NCBI GenBank assembly: GCA_947375085.1
Contig: CANCEQ010000126.1
Coordinates: forward strand, 1 to 9,059
Source: Flavobacteriales bacterium
Lineage (GTDB): Bacteria; Bacteroidota; Bacteroidia; Flavobacteriales; Crocinitomicaceae
Direction: 5' to 3'
Length of the DNA stretch: 9,059 nucleotides
The position numbers and the translations under genes were made by a program. Shown here one piece after another: positions 1 to 7,244 of this stretch; positions within the stretch are counted from its first letter, which is position 1; every line of letters starts with the position of its first letter. The notes under the pieces are model-generated. The model was given only the letters and a program-made list of their open reading frames with translations. It did no database searches and was not told where the DNA came from.

Positions 1-2
1 GT

Positions 3-1349
3 TGGAGTAACAATTTCCCATTCAGTTGTAACTGTATCTTCGAATTTTAATTCTTCTTGTTTAACTGAAGCAACAACTTCTTCTTCTAATTGATGTCTTA
101 CTTCTTCAATTCTAGTAAAAGGTTCAGTCAACGTTTCAGTTGGCTCAACATTGTTTACGATTGGAGCAGTAATTTCAACTTGATTCGCTGCAAAAGGAGA
201 TACTGGAGCAGGAGCTACAGGAGCAACTTCTTCTTTCAAGAATGGTTCAGCGTGAACTTGTTCAGAAACAGGAATGTAAGTATTTACTTGTGTTGGAGAC
301 TCTAATGGACGAACAATTTCGTTTTTAGGCTCATCTTCTAAAGGTCTAACAATACGAGCTGGAGCTTTTTCAAATCCTGTAATAGGAGCTGAATTGAATC
401 CAGTTGCGATAATTGTTACACTTAATTTATCACCTAAAGTAGCATCAAAACCATGACCCCAGATAACATCAGCAGTAGAACCAGCTTCATCTTGGATAAA
501 GTCAGTAATAGCTGTAATCTCATCCATCAATACTTCGTTTTCACCGTAAGTGATGTTCAATAATACATATTTAGCACCGCTAATATCATTATCATTTAAT
601 AATGGAGAAGATAATGCATGTTGAACTGCTTCAATTGCTCTATTTTCACCACCTGCAGTTGCGCTACCCATAATAGCAACACCACTGTTTTTCATAACTG
701 TATTAACGTCGTTGAAATCGACATTGATATTACCTGTAACAGAAATAACTTCAGCGATACCTTTAGCTGCCATTGCTAAAACGTCATCCGCTTGAGAGAA
801 TGCATTACCGATAGAAAGGTTACCGCTGATCTCACGTAATTTTTCGTTGTTAATTACTAATAAAGTATCAACATTTTTACGCATTTCATCTAAACCTTCT
901 TCCGCTTGTTGACGACGTTTACGTCCTTCGAAACCAAAAGGAACAGTAACGATACCAACTGTAAGAATTCCCATATCTTTTGCGATTTGAGCAACAACTG
1001 GAGCAGCACCTGTACCAGTTCCACCACCCATACCAGCAGTAACAAATACCATTTTAGTACCTGTACTTAAGATAGCACGAATTTCGTCGATGTTTTCAAT
1101 CGCTGAATTTTTACCAATCTCAGGAATAGAACCTGCACCACAACCATCTGTTAAAGAAGCTCCTAATTGAACTTTCAATGGAACTGGAGAAACGTCCAAT
1201 GCTTGTCTATCTGTATTACAAACGATGAAATCAACACCTTTGATTCCTTGTTTGAACATGTGATTAACTGCATTGCTTCCGCCTCCACCTACACCGATTA
1301 CTTTGATAATTGATGATGTGTCTTTTGGTAAATCAAACTCTAATGGCAT
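3..1349 (-). CDS. ftsZ: Cell division protein FtsZ (3' end off window)
   Basis: Tubulin-like GTPase that polymerises into the cytoplasmic Z ring. 449 codons are visible with no stop, so the C-terminus, including the conserved tail peptide that binds FtsA, lies beyond the left edge. The ATG at 1349 gives a start of MPLEFDLPKD followed by the nucleotide-binding loop GVGGGGSN (residues 19-26). The tubulin signature GGGTGTG is at 108-114, and the T7 catalytic loop NVDFND at 209-214 keeps both acidic residues. The GTPase core ends near residue 318 (ATGF). The remaining 131 visible residues are a low-complexity linker rich in Glu, Pro, Val and Thr, much longer than the roughly 50-residue linker of E. 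coli, with a repeated IVRPLE motif. It follows ftsA after 28 bp of A/T-rich DNA without a Shine-Dalgarno sequence, as is usual in Bacteroidota. It is the last dcw gene visible. Identity is certain; total length is unknown. Confidence 0.98.
   Translation of the reverse strand, partial: MPLEFDLPKDTSSIIKVIGVGGGGSNAVNHMFKQGIKGVDFIVCNTDRQALDVSPVPLKVQLGASLTDGCGAGSIPEIGKNSAIENIDEIRAILSTGTKMVFVTAGMGGGTGTGAAPVVAQIAKDMGILTVGIVTVPFGFEGRKRRQQAEEGLDEMRKNVDTLLVINNEKLREISGNLSIGNAFSQADDVLAMAAKGIAEVISVTGNINVDFNDVNTVMKNSGVAIMGSATAGGENRAIEAVQHALSSPLLNDNDISGAKYVLLNITYGENEVLMDEITAITDFIQDEAGSTADVIWGHGFDATLGDKLSVTIIATGFNSAPITGFEKAPARIVRPLEDEPKNEIVRPLESPTQVNTYIPVSEQVHAEPFLKEEVAPVAPAPVSPFAANQVEITAPIVNNVEPTETLTEPFTRIEEVRHQLEEEVVASVKQEELKFEDTVTTEWEIVTP
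299..353 (-). repeat. Tandem IVRPLE motif in the FtsZ linker
   Basis: Two copies of the hexapeptide IVRPLE occur at FtsZ residues 333-338 and 345-350, a 12-residue period, each followed by an acidic or Ser residue and Pro (EDEP, ESP). The codons differ between copies (for example AGA versus CGT for Arg), so the peptide rather than the DNA is conserved. This suggests a selected short linear motif or an old duplication. The function is unknown. Confidence 0.6.
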
Positions 1350-1377
1350 TTTCTTTATTTTTTAGTTTCTGTTATTT

Positions 1378-2661
1378 TTAATTTTCTTCAGCGAAAAATG
1401 ATTTTCCTTTCGACATAATTGAGTCGAAGAATGATCCTTTATCTTTTTGAGAGTGACCTTTCACAGTTGTTTCATTCTCATTAACTCTTGGAGTTTGAAC
1501 TTTACTTAAAGATTCAAAACCTTTTAATACAAGTCCAATTCCTGTAGAATACATTGGGCTAGTTAAGTTCTCTATATGATTACTGTTTGCCAAATGCTCT
1601 GTTGGATATCCAATTCTTGTATCCATTCCAGAAATATATTCAAATAATTGCGTAACGTGTTTCAATTGAGAACCTCCACCTGTTACTACAATACCTCCAA
1701 TTAATTTTTTCTCGTAACCAGAATTACGGATTTCGTAATACACCAATTCAACGATTTCTTCCATTCTCGCTTGTATAATACTTGCAAGATTACGTAAAGA
1801 AATTTCTTTTGGCTCACGACCTCTTAATCCAGGAATACAAACGATTTCATTCTCTTGACTTTCACTTGCCAATGCAGAACCAAATTTCGTTTTCAACATT
1901 TCAGCTTGACGCTTCATAATTGTACATCCTTCCTTAATGTCTTCTGTAATAATGTTACCTCCAAATGGAATAACAGCTGTGTGACGAATAATTCCTTCAT
2001 GAAAAATTGCTACGTCAGTTGTTCCTCCACCTATATCTACTAATACTACACCTGCTTCTTTTTCTTCATCTGATAAAACTGCATCAGCTGAAGCAATAGG
2101 CTCAAGAATAATATCTTTAACTTCTAAACCAGCACGTTGAACACATTTGTGAATATTCAAAGAAGCACCAACATTTCCAGTAATAATATGGAAATTAGCT
2201 TCTAAACGAATACCTGGCATTCCAATAGGATCTTTCACCCCTTGTTCACCATCAACGATGTATTCTTGTGGCAAAACAGTAATAATTTCCTCTCCAGGAA
2301 CCATTACTAATTTGTACATATCTTCAATTAAAGCATCGATGTCTTTTTGAGAAAACTCTGCTTCAGTTTCATTTCTTGTATGAATACCTCTGTGTTGCAA
2401 ACTTTTAATATGCTGCCCTGCAATACCTACATTCACAACACGAATTATTAATTCTCCTTCTACTCTTTGCTGCGCTTCTTTTACCGCTGCTTGAATAGAC
2501 TGAACAGTTTGCTCAATATTTGAAACCATACCACGTCTTACCCCTAGAGACTCACTCGTCCCCATTGATAAAATCTCTATCTTACCGTGTTCGTTTTTAG
2601 TACCAACGAAACAGGCAATTTTAGTAGTTCCAATATCAAGTCCAACAATCACTTTAGCCAT
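1378..2661 (-). CDS. ftsA: Cell division protein FtsA
   Basis: Actin-like ATPase that anchors FtsZ filaments to the inner face of the membrane and recruits later divisome proteins. With the ATG at 2661 the product is 427 aa and starts MAKVIVGLDIGTTK, carrying the phosphate-1 motif at residues 7-15. The FtsA-specific 1C domain follows (about 85-165). The phosphate-2 motif DIGGGTTDVAIF is at 209-220 and the adenosine motif GGIVVTGGGSQL at 322-333. A charged spacer (about 385-408) leads to a C-terminal segment at 410-427 with FF-D-IM-KGK-FF spacing, which fits the amphipathic membrane-targeting helix of FtsA. A TTG eight codons upstream (2685) is also open but lies inside ftsQ and adds residues not typical of the family, so I reject it. 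The ftsQ stop is 1 bp upstream, which suggests translational coupling. Confidence 0.97.
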   Translation of the reverse strand: MAKVIVGLDIGTTKIACFVGTKNEHGKIEILSMGTSESLGVRRGMVSNIEQTVQSIQAAVKEAQQRVEGELIIRVVNVGIAGQHIKSLQHRGIHTRNETEAEFSQKDIDALIEDMYKLVMVPGEEIITVLPQEYIVDGEQGVKDPIGMPGIRLEANFHIITGNVGASLNIHKCVQRAGLEVKDIILEPIASADAVLSDEEKEAGVVLVDIGGGTTDVAIFHEGIIRHTAVIPFGGNIITEDIKEGCTIMKRQAEMLKTKFGSALASESQENEIVCIPGLRGREPKEISLRNLASIIQARMEEIVELVYYEIRNSGYEKKLIGGIVVTGGGSQLKHVTQLFEYISGMDTRIGYPTEHLANSNHIENLTSPMYSTGIGLVLKGFESLSKVQTPRVNENETTVKGHSQKDKGSFFDSIMSKGKSFFAEEN

Positions 2662-2662
2662 A

Positions 2663-3460
2663 CTATTCTTTTTTCTTGCAAACAATTTGTTTGTCGTATT
2701 TCAAGCTGATCTCTTCATACTTGTTCCAGCCTTCATACGGAATTGCTTCGTTATAAAACACCTTTAATTTTCGAAACTTCTCACGAACCTCTTGATCTGT
2801 GAGCGCCGAACCAAAGATAATTTTCTGCCCTCCAACCTGCGGTATCAGTACAAAATCGCCGTTTTTCTTACGATGAATTTGACCGATTAGAGCTTGAAAC
2901 AACTGGTCATTGCAAACATAATGAGAAATACGGTACAAATCATCGAGTTTTCGATTACTTTTCAAGAATGCATTGTTAATAATTTTTGATACTGGTTCAG
3001 AATTCATTTTATCTGGAATATCTCCCGTAACTACCACAACCCGAGCAGTATACAAAGTAGAAGGAGCCATCGTATATCCGAGCTCATCAAGGTAAAAAGT
3101 TTCTCCACTGTTGTTAAAAATTCGTGCAATTGGTTTTCTAATTTCAACTTCAATTGTCCATTTTGAACCAATTTTCGAAAATACTTTTGCAGATTTAATT
3201 TCACTCATGGAAAGTAAATATTTTTCCAAATCATTTACTTTTAAGTTCTTGTAAATCTGACCATTATAAACAAATCCTTTTCGCTTTAATCGCGTGTATA
3301 ATTCGTTTTCAGTTAAAAAAGCATTTTCACCATTAACGTGAATAACAATGTGAGGTCGATCTATAACTGTTTCACTTTGAGCATCTTTCACTTTGAACAT
3401 CAATATGAATACAGTCACAAAAAAGGCAACCCATAATGCTATTTTCAACCATTTTTTCAT
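2663..3460 (-). CDS. ftsQ: Cell division protein FtsQ/DivIB
   Basis: Bitopic inner-membrane divisome protein that connects cytoplasmic and periplasmic division proteins through FtsB/FtsL. From the ATG at 3460 the product is 265 aa: a short basic cytoplasmic start (MKKWLK), one membrane helix at about residues 7-22, a POTRA-like domain at about 35-110 (ending EVEIRKPIARI) and a beta domain to about 260. The C-terminal pattern Y-EEISLKYDKQIVCKK resembles FtsQ of Bacteroidota, as I recall it. FtsQ is poorly conserved, so the call rests on topology, this ending and the place between murC and ftsA. A TTG at 3487 would add nine residues and overlap the murC stop; the ATG places the charged start directly before the membrane helix and is preferred. 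It lies 20 bp after murC. No ddl or murB intervenes, unlike in Proteobacteria. Confidence 0.92.
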   Translation of the reverse strand: MKKWLKIALWVAFFVTVFILMFKVKDAQSETVIDRPHIVIHVNGENAFLTENELYTRLKRKGFVYNGQIYKNLKVNDLEKYLLSMSEIKSAKVFSKIGSKWTIEVEIRKPIARIFNNSGETFYLDELGYTMAPSTLYTARVVVVTGDIPDKMNSEPVSKIINNAFLKSNRKLDDLYRISHYVCNDQLFQALIGQIHRKKNGDFVLIPQVGGQKIIFGSALTDQEVREKFRKLKVFYNEAIPYEGWNKYEEISLKYDKQIVCKKKE

Positions 3461-3480
3461 ATTCAAATTACCTCTCTCAA

Positions 3481-4863
3481 TTAACAATTAATGGTTACAA
3501 TATCTTTTAATGGCGAAACAATTCTGTCTATGTCTCCTGCTCCTATTGTTAAAATAACACCTTCTTTCACCGATTTTAAATGTTCTAACGTTTCGGCTGG
3601 TGTTAACAATAATTTATTTGTTGTTATTTCTACTAAAAGTCTATCACTCGTCACTCCTTCAATTGGTTCTTCTCTTGCTGGGTAAATAGGTAACAAAATT
3701 ACTTCATCCAATTTCGAAAGTTCTTCAACAAATCCTTCAAAAAAGTCACGTGTTCTAGAAAATAAATGTGGTTGAAAAATTCCTGTAATTTTTTTATTAG
3801 GATACAACATTCGAACAGATGAAACCAATGCTTTTATCTCTGTTGGATGATGTGCATAGTCATCAATGTAAACCAGATTTGTTGATTTTACTTGGTATTC
3901 AAAACGACGTTTAACTCCTCTAAATGTTTTTAAACCGAAACGAATTTCTTCTTCTGTTAAACCTAATTTTTGAGTCATACCGATACAAGCCAACGCATTT
4001 TCAGCATTGTGTATTCCTGGCAAACCAAATTCTATATCTTTCCAAATTCCTCCTGGAAATTGAACGTCAAACAAAAACTGACCTTCGTTAAAACGTAAGT
4101 TATATGCTGAATAATCGGCAGTTTCTTCGTTTACCCCATATGTAAAAACTGGAGCTGAAGATGTTAATTCTAAACCTTTTCGAATAAAAAGAAATCCATT
4201 TTCATTCGTCAAATTTGCATATTGCTGAAATCCATCTAATAAAACGGATGCATCACCATATATATCCAAATGATCCGCATCTGTTGATGTGATAATAGAT
4301 GCAAATGGCGCTAATTGTAGAAATGAACGGTCAAACTCATCTGCCTCAATAACAGTATATTCTGCTTCAGATGAAGTGATTAAGTTGGAATTAAAATTAC
4401 TTGAAATCCCACCTAAAAAAGCATCGCATTTTACAGATGATTCATTTAAAATATGAGCTAAAAGTGTACTTGTTGTTGTTTTACCGTGTGTTCCTGCTAC
4501 TCCTAGTCCTTTCGAATTATGAGTTAGCAATCCCAATACCTGCGAACGTTTAAATAATTTAAAATCATTCGATTGAAAATAAAGTAACTCTTTGTGTGCT
4601 TTCGGAATGGCAGGTGTATAAATAACAAGTGTTGATTCTTTCTCTTTGAATTGTGGAGGAATTGACTCTCCTAAATCTTCAAAATGAATGATAATTCCTT
4701 CTTTTTCTAAAGCAGATGTTAAAGCGGATGGTGTTTTATCATATCCTGCAACCTCCCATCCAAGAGAATAAAAATAACGTGCTAAAGCAGACATTCCAAT
4801 CCCCCCGACACCTACAAAATAAGCTCGTTTAAAATCTGAAAGTTGTATATCCTTTAAGTTCAT
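3481..4863 (-). CDS. murC: UDP-N-acetylmuramate--L-alanine ligase
   Basis: Cytoplasmic ATP-dependent ligase adding L-Ala to UDP-MurNAc, the first amino acid of the peptidoglycan stem. The 460-aa length is normal for MurC. The N-terminal Rossmann domain holds GVGGIGMSALAR at residues 18-29. The central ATPase domain has the P-loop GTHGKTTTS at 124-132, EADEFDRS at 173-180, ADHLDIYGD at 196-204 and HNAEN at 285-289. The C-terminal domain begins near GVKRRFE (316-322) and carries DDYAHHPTEI at 334-343 and QPHLFSRTRDF at 364-374. The THGKTTT form of the P-loop together with DDYAHHPTE separates it from MurD, MurE and MurF; Mpl is longer and differs in these motifs. The ATG at 4863 is the natural start. 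It is separated from murG by the only notable gap in the operon, which contains an inverted repeat. No key residue is missing. Confidence 0.97.
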   Translation of the reverse strand: MNLKDIQLSDFKRAYFVGVGGIGMSALARYFYSLGWEVAGYDKTPSALTSALEKEGIIIHFEDLGESIPPQFKEKESTLVIYTPAIPKAHKELLYFQSNDFKLFKRSQVLGLLTHNSKGLGVAGTHGKTTTSTLLAHILNESSVKCDAFLGGISSNFNSNLITSSEAEYTVIEADEFDRSFLQLAPFASIITSTDADHLDIYGDASVLLDGFQQYANLTNENGFLFIRKGLELTSSAPVFTYGVNEETADYSAYNLRFNEGQFLFDVQFPGGIWKDIEFGLPGIHNAENALACIGMTQKLGLTEEEIRFGLKTFRGVKRRFEYQVKSTNLVYIDDYAHHPTEIKALVSSVRMLYPNKKITGIFQPHLFSRTRDFFEGFVEELSKLDEVILLPIYPAREEPIEGVTSDRLLVEITTNKLLLTPAETLEHLKSVKEGVILTIGAGDIDRIVSPLKDIVTINC

Positions 4864-4878
4864 TCTTATCTAATGTTG

Positions 4879-4944
4879 GATGTTGGATTTTGAATGTTTG
4901 ATTTTAGAAAAGAATCCATAATCAAACATTTAACATCAAACATC
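4879..4944. repeat. Imperfect 25-bp inverted repeat between murG and murC
   Basis: Arms at 4879-4903 and 4920-4944 match at 22 of 25 positions when one is reverse-complemented, around a 16-nt loop. The right arm runs into the murG stop codon (4943-4945). Each arm is built from short near-duplications: read on the minus strand the murG-side arm begins TGATGTTTGATGTT, and the other arm region contains ATCCAACATCCAAC. The murC ATG lies 16 bp beyond the structure. There is no downstream U-tract, so it is not a classical terminator. It could be an RNA-stabilising or processing hairpin, or a dispersed palindromic repeat. Confidence 0.7.
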
Positions 4945-6043
4945 ATTTAACTATTTTCTCTATTTCATTTACAATCGAAGCGGTTGCGTCTGGTTTTCCT
5001 AATTTTTCGATTTCGGAAATCAGTGTTGCTTGAAGTTCTGTGTTTTTTATTACTTCAATTGCTTTGCTTACTAATTGTTCTTTCGCTTCAATATCTTTTA
5101 CCAAAATGGCAGCATTTTTATTCACCAATGCCATCGCGTTTTTAGTTTGATGATCTTCTGCTACGTTTGGCGATGGGACTAAAATCACTGGTTTTTTAAC
5201 CAAACATAATTCTGAAACAGAAATAGCGCCTGCTCTTGAAATAATTACATCGGCTAACGTGTAAGCTAAATCCATTCGAGCGATGAATTGAACCATTTTT
5301 ATTCCGTCCAATTTCGTTCCCTCTAATTCTTTGGTTAATGATTCAACATATACTTTACCGCATTGCCAAAGTACTTGAATGTCATTATCTTGTAATTCTT
5401 TTAAATGCGATTTGATACTTTCATTCAACGTTCTTGCCCCTAAACTTCCTCCTATAACTAATATAGTTTTCTTATCAGGATTCAATCCGTAGAATTCAAA
5501 TGCTTCATTTCGCTTTCCTTCTGTTTGAACCATTTCTGGTCGAACGGGATTTCCTGTTAACGTTATTTTGTTAGCTGGAAAAAATCTTTCTAATCCTTCG
5601 TAAGCTGTACAAATCGAAGCGACTTTATTTGCAAGAATTTTATTTGTTTTTCCTGGAAATGAGTTTTGTTCTTGAATCAGAGTTGGAATTTTCAAAAACG
5701 TTGCCGCTTGTAATGTCGGACCAGAAGCATATCCACCTACACCGATAACAACTTGTGGTTTGAATTCCTTAATTATTTTGATTGCATTCCAAAGACTTGC
5801 AATAATTTTAAATGGAAGTAAAAAATTAGACAATGTCAATCTTCTTTGAAAACCTGCAATTGTTAATCCTTTAATTTTATATCCTGCCTGCGGAACTTTT
5901 TCCATTTCCATTTTTCCATTTGCTCCTACAAATAGAATTTCTGCATTTGGGTTGCGACGTTTAATTTCATCTGCAATAGCAATCGCTGGAAAAATATGTC
6001 CTCCAGTTCCACCTCCTGATATAATGACACGATCAATTTTCAT
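4943..6043 (-). CDS. murG: Lipid II synthase MurG
   Basis: UDP-GlcNAc:lipid I GlcNAc transferase (GT28 family), a peripheral enzyme on the cytoplasmic face of the membrane that makes lipid II, the substrate of FtsW. From the ATG at 6043 the product is 366 aa, normal for the family. The N-terminal glycine loop GGGTGGH is at residues 10-16, the second G-loop GVGGYASGP at 101-109, EQN at 125-127 and GNPVR at 164-168. In the C-terminal UDP-GlcNAc-binding half are GGSLGA at 198-203, SRAGA at 269-273 followed by S-SE at 275-278, and EDHQTKNA at 296-303. A TTG at 6052 adds three residues and is less likely. The ATG lies inside the end of ftsW, giving an 11-bp overlap (6033-6043) that suggests translational coupling. 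The stop codon forms part of the downstream inverted repeat. Confidence 0.97.
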   Translation of the reverse strand: MKIDRVIISGGGTGGHIFPAIAIADEIKRRNPNAEILFVGANGKMEMEKVPQAGYKIKGLTIAGFQRRLTLSNFLLPFKIIASLWNAIKIIKEFKPQVVIGVGGYASGPTLQAATFLKIPTLIQEQNSFPGKTNKILANKVASICTAYEGLERFFPANKITLTGNPVRPEMVQTEGKRNEAFEFYGLNPDKKTILVIGGSLGARTLNESIKSHLKELQDNDIQVLWQCGKVYVESLTKELEGTKLDGIKMVQFIARMDLAYTLADVIISRAGAISVSELCLVKKPVILVPSPNVAEDHQTKNAMALVNKNAAILVKDIEAKEQLVSKAIEVIKNTELQATLISEIEKLGKPDATASIVNEIEKIVK

Positions 6044-7244
6044 AATGATCAAACGAATTTATGACTTCTTTCTTATTTTTTAATTGTGGCTCCTCTAAAT
6101 CGTCGCCATTTGCTTTGTTTTGTTTGTAAGCTATACTTTGAACTATTCCAATTTCTACACAAGTCATAATCAAAGCTGAACCTCCCATTGCTAGAAGAGG
6201 CATATTCTGACCAGTTACTGGGAATGTACCCGTACAAACCATCATATTTACTGAAGCTTGAATTAGAAGTAAAACTCCAATACCGATACAGACATACGTT
6301 TCAAATAAACTTTCCGACTTTAACCCGATTTGCATTATTCGATAGAGTAAAATCAAATAAAGTAAAACCAAAATAAAAGAGGAGATTGACCCAAACTCTT
6401 CTACAAAACTTGAATAGTAAAAATCGGCATAGGCTTCAGGTAAGTATTCTTTTAACTTTCCATCTCCTACACCCTGACCGAAAATACCCCCATTATAAAT
6501 CGCTAACTGTGCATTCAATGCTTGGGCATTCGCCATAATATCTTCTTCCCCCTCGCTCATATTCGTGATACGATTCTCCCATGTTTCATAACGAGGCAAC
6601 AAATTTAATTGAGGGGCAATTTTATGTAATCCAATAACCAAAGAAAGTAAAACAATTCCTCCTCCGATTACTAATCCTAGTTTACCTATAGGAACTTTAG
6701 CAACAAAAAGAATCGTCATACAGATAGCGAAAAGAATGGCAGCCGTTGAAAAATTATCCTTCACAATCAATCCACAAATAACAAAAATGGGAATCATCAA
6801 GGGCCAAAAACCTTCTTTCCAATTATCTAAAAGATCTTTCTTTTTTACTAATAATCGAGAAACTGTTAATATCAAAGCTAGTTTCGCAAAATCAGAAGAT
6901 TGAAATGTCAATCCTACAAAAGGTATACGAATCCATCGACCGGCATCGTTGACACGTGTTCCGAAAAAGAACGTGAACAATAACAATCCAATCGCTAAAT
7001 AATAACCGAACTTTGAAATTTTATAAAAATATTTTGGATCTTTTTTATGAATCCAAAACATCGCTCCAAATGCTAATACGACATACGTTAAATGTTTAAA
7101 AAGATATTTGAACGGAGTTCCCCCTTCAATTTTCACCAAAATAGGAACAAAGCTATAAACGCTGACCAACGAAAAAGCCAACATGATAAGCGTAATGATC
7201 CAAATTACTCGGTCTCCTTTTAAATATTTTAAGTATTCTCTCAC
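6033..7244 (-). CDS. ftsW: Septal peptidoglycan polymerase FtsW
   Basis: Multi-pass SEDS-family glycosyltransferase that polymerises lipid II at the division site with its partner class B PBP. The product is 403 aa with about ten hydrophobic segments. SEDS landmarks: NDAGRWIRIP at residues 99-108, FQSSDFAKL at 113-121, NGGIFGQGVGDG at 251-262, YLPEAYADF at 267-275 with the presumed catalytic Asp at 274, EEFG at 282-285, and the final-helix region FPVTGQNMPLLAMGG at 341-355. FtsW rather than RodA is favoured by the position between murD and murG. The start is a GTG at 7244, placed directly after an in-frame TAA (7245-7247) that ends the preceding gene; the next Met is residue 21, inside the first membrane helix, so GTG is the only sensible start. 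The C-terminal tail after about residue 375 is hydrophilic and cytoplasmic. Confidence 0.96.
   Translation of the reverse strand: MREYLKYLKGDRVIWIITLIMLAFSLVSVYSFVPILVKIEGGTPFKYLFKHLTYVVLAFGAMFWIHKKDPKYFYKISKFGYYLAIGLLLFTFFFGTRVNDAGRWIRIPFVGLTFQSSDFAKLALILTVSRLLVKKKDLLDNWKEGFWPLMIPIFVICGLIVKDNFSTAAILFAICMTILFVAKVPIGKLGLVIGGGIVLLSLVIGLHKIAPQLNLLPRYETWENRITNMSEGEEDIMANAQALNAQLAIYNGGIFGQGVGDGKLKEYLPEAYADFYYSSFVEEFGSISSFILVLLYLILLYRIMQIGLKSESLFETYVCIGIGVLLLIQASVNMMVCTGTFPVTGQNMPLLAMGGSALIMTCVEIGIVQSIAYKQNKANGDDLEEPQLKNKKEVINSFDHYEN

Noticed and set aside
90..305. Plus-strand 71-codon open frame opposite the ftsZ linker
   Set aside because: It is antisense to an unmistakable FtsZ frame, has low-complexity composition mirroring the linker codons and shows no recognisable domain.
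1855..2043. Plus-strand 62-codon open frame opposite ftsA
   Set aside because: It is a shadow of the conserved FtsA core, rich in Cys/Asn/Ser as expected from antisense reading, with no gene-like features.
2662..2685. TTG start extending FtsA by eight residues (similar TTG extensions exist for FtsQ and MurG)
   Set aside because: In each case an ATG a few codons downstream gives the family-typical N-terminus, and the extension overlaps the previous gene without conserved residues.
3461..3480. Promoter-like TAATTTG before ftsQ resembling the Bacteroidota -7 element TAnnTTTG
   Set aside because: It lacks one spacer base of the consensus and sits only a few bases before the ftsQ ATG, leaving no room for a normal transcription start.
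3491..3685. Plus-strand 64-codon open frame opposite the murC 3' end
   Set aside because: It is fully antisense to the conserved MurC C-terminal domain, with no recognisable protein.
4879..4944. The murG-murC inverted repeat as a Rho-independent terminator
   Set aside because: The stem is A/T-rich with mismatches, the loop is 16 nt and no U-tract follows in the transcript direction; essential division genes lie just downstream.
6188..6376. Plus-strand 62-codon open frame opposite ftsW
   Set aside because: It lies over FtsW membrane segments and is explained by their codon composition.
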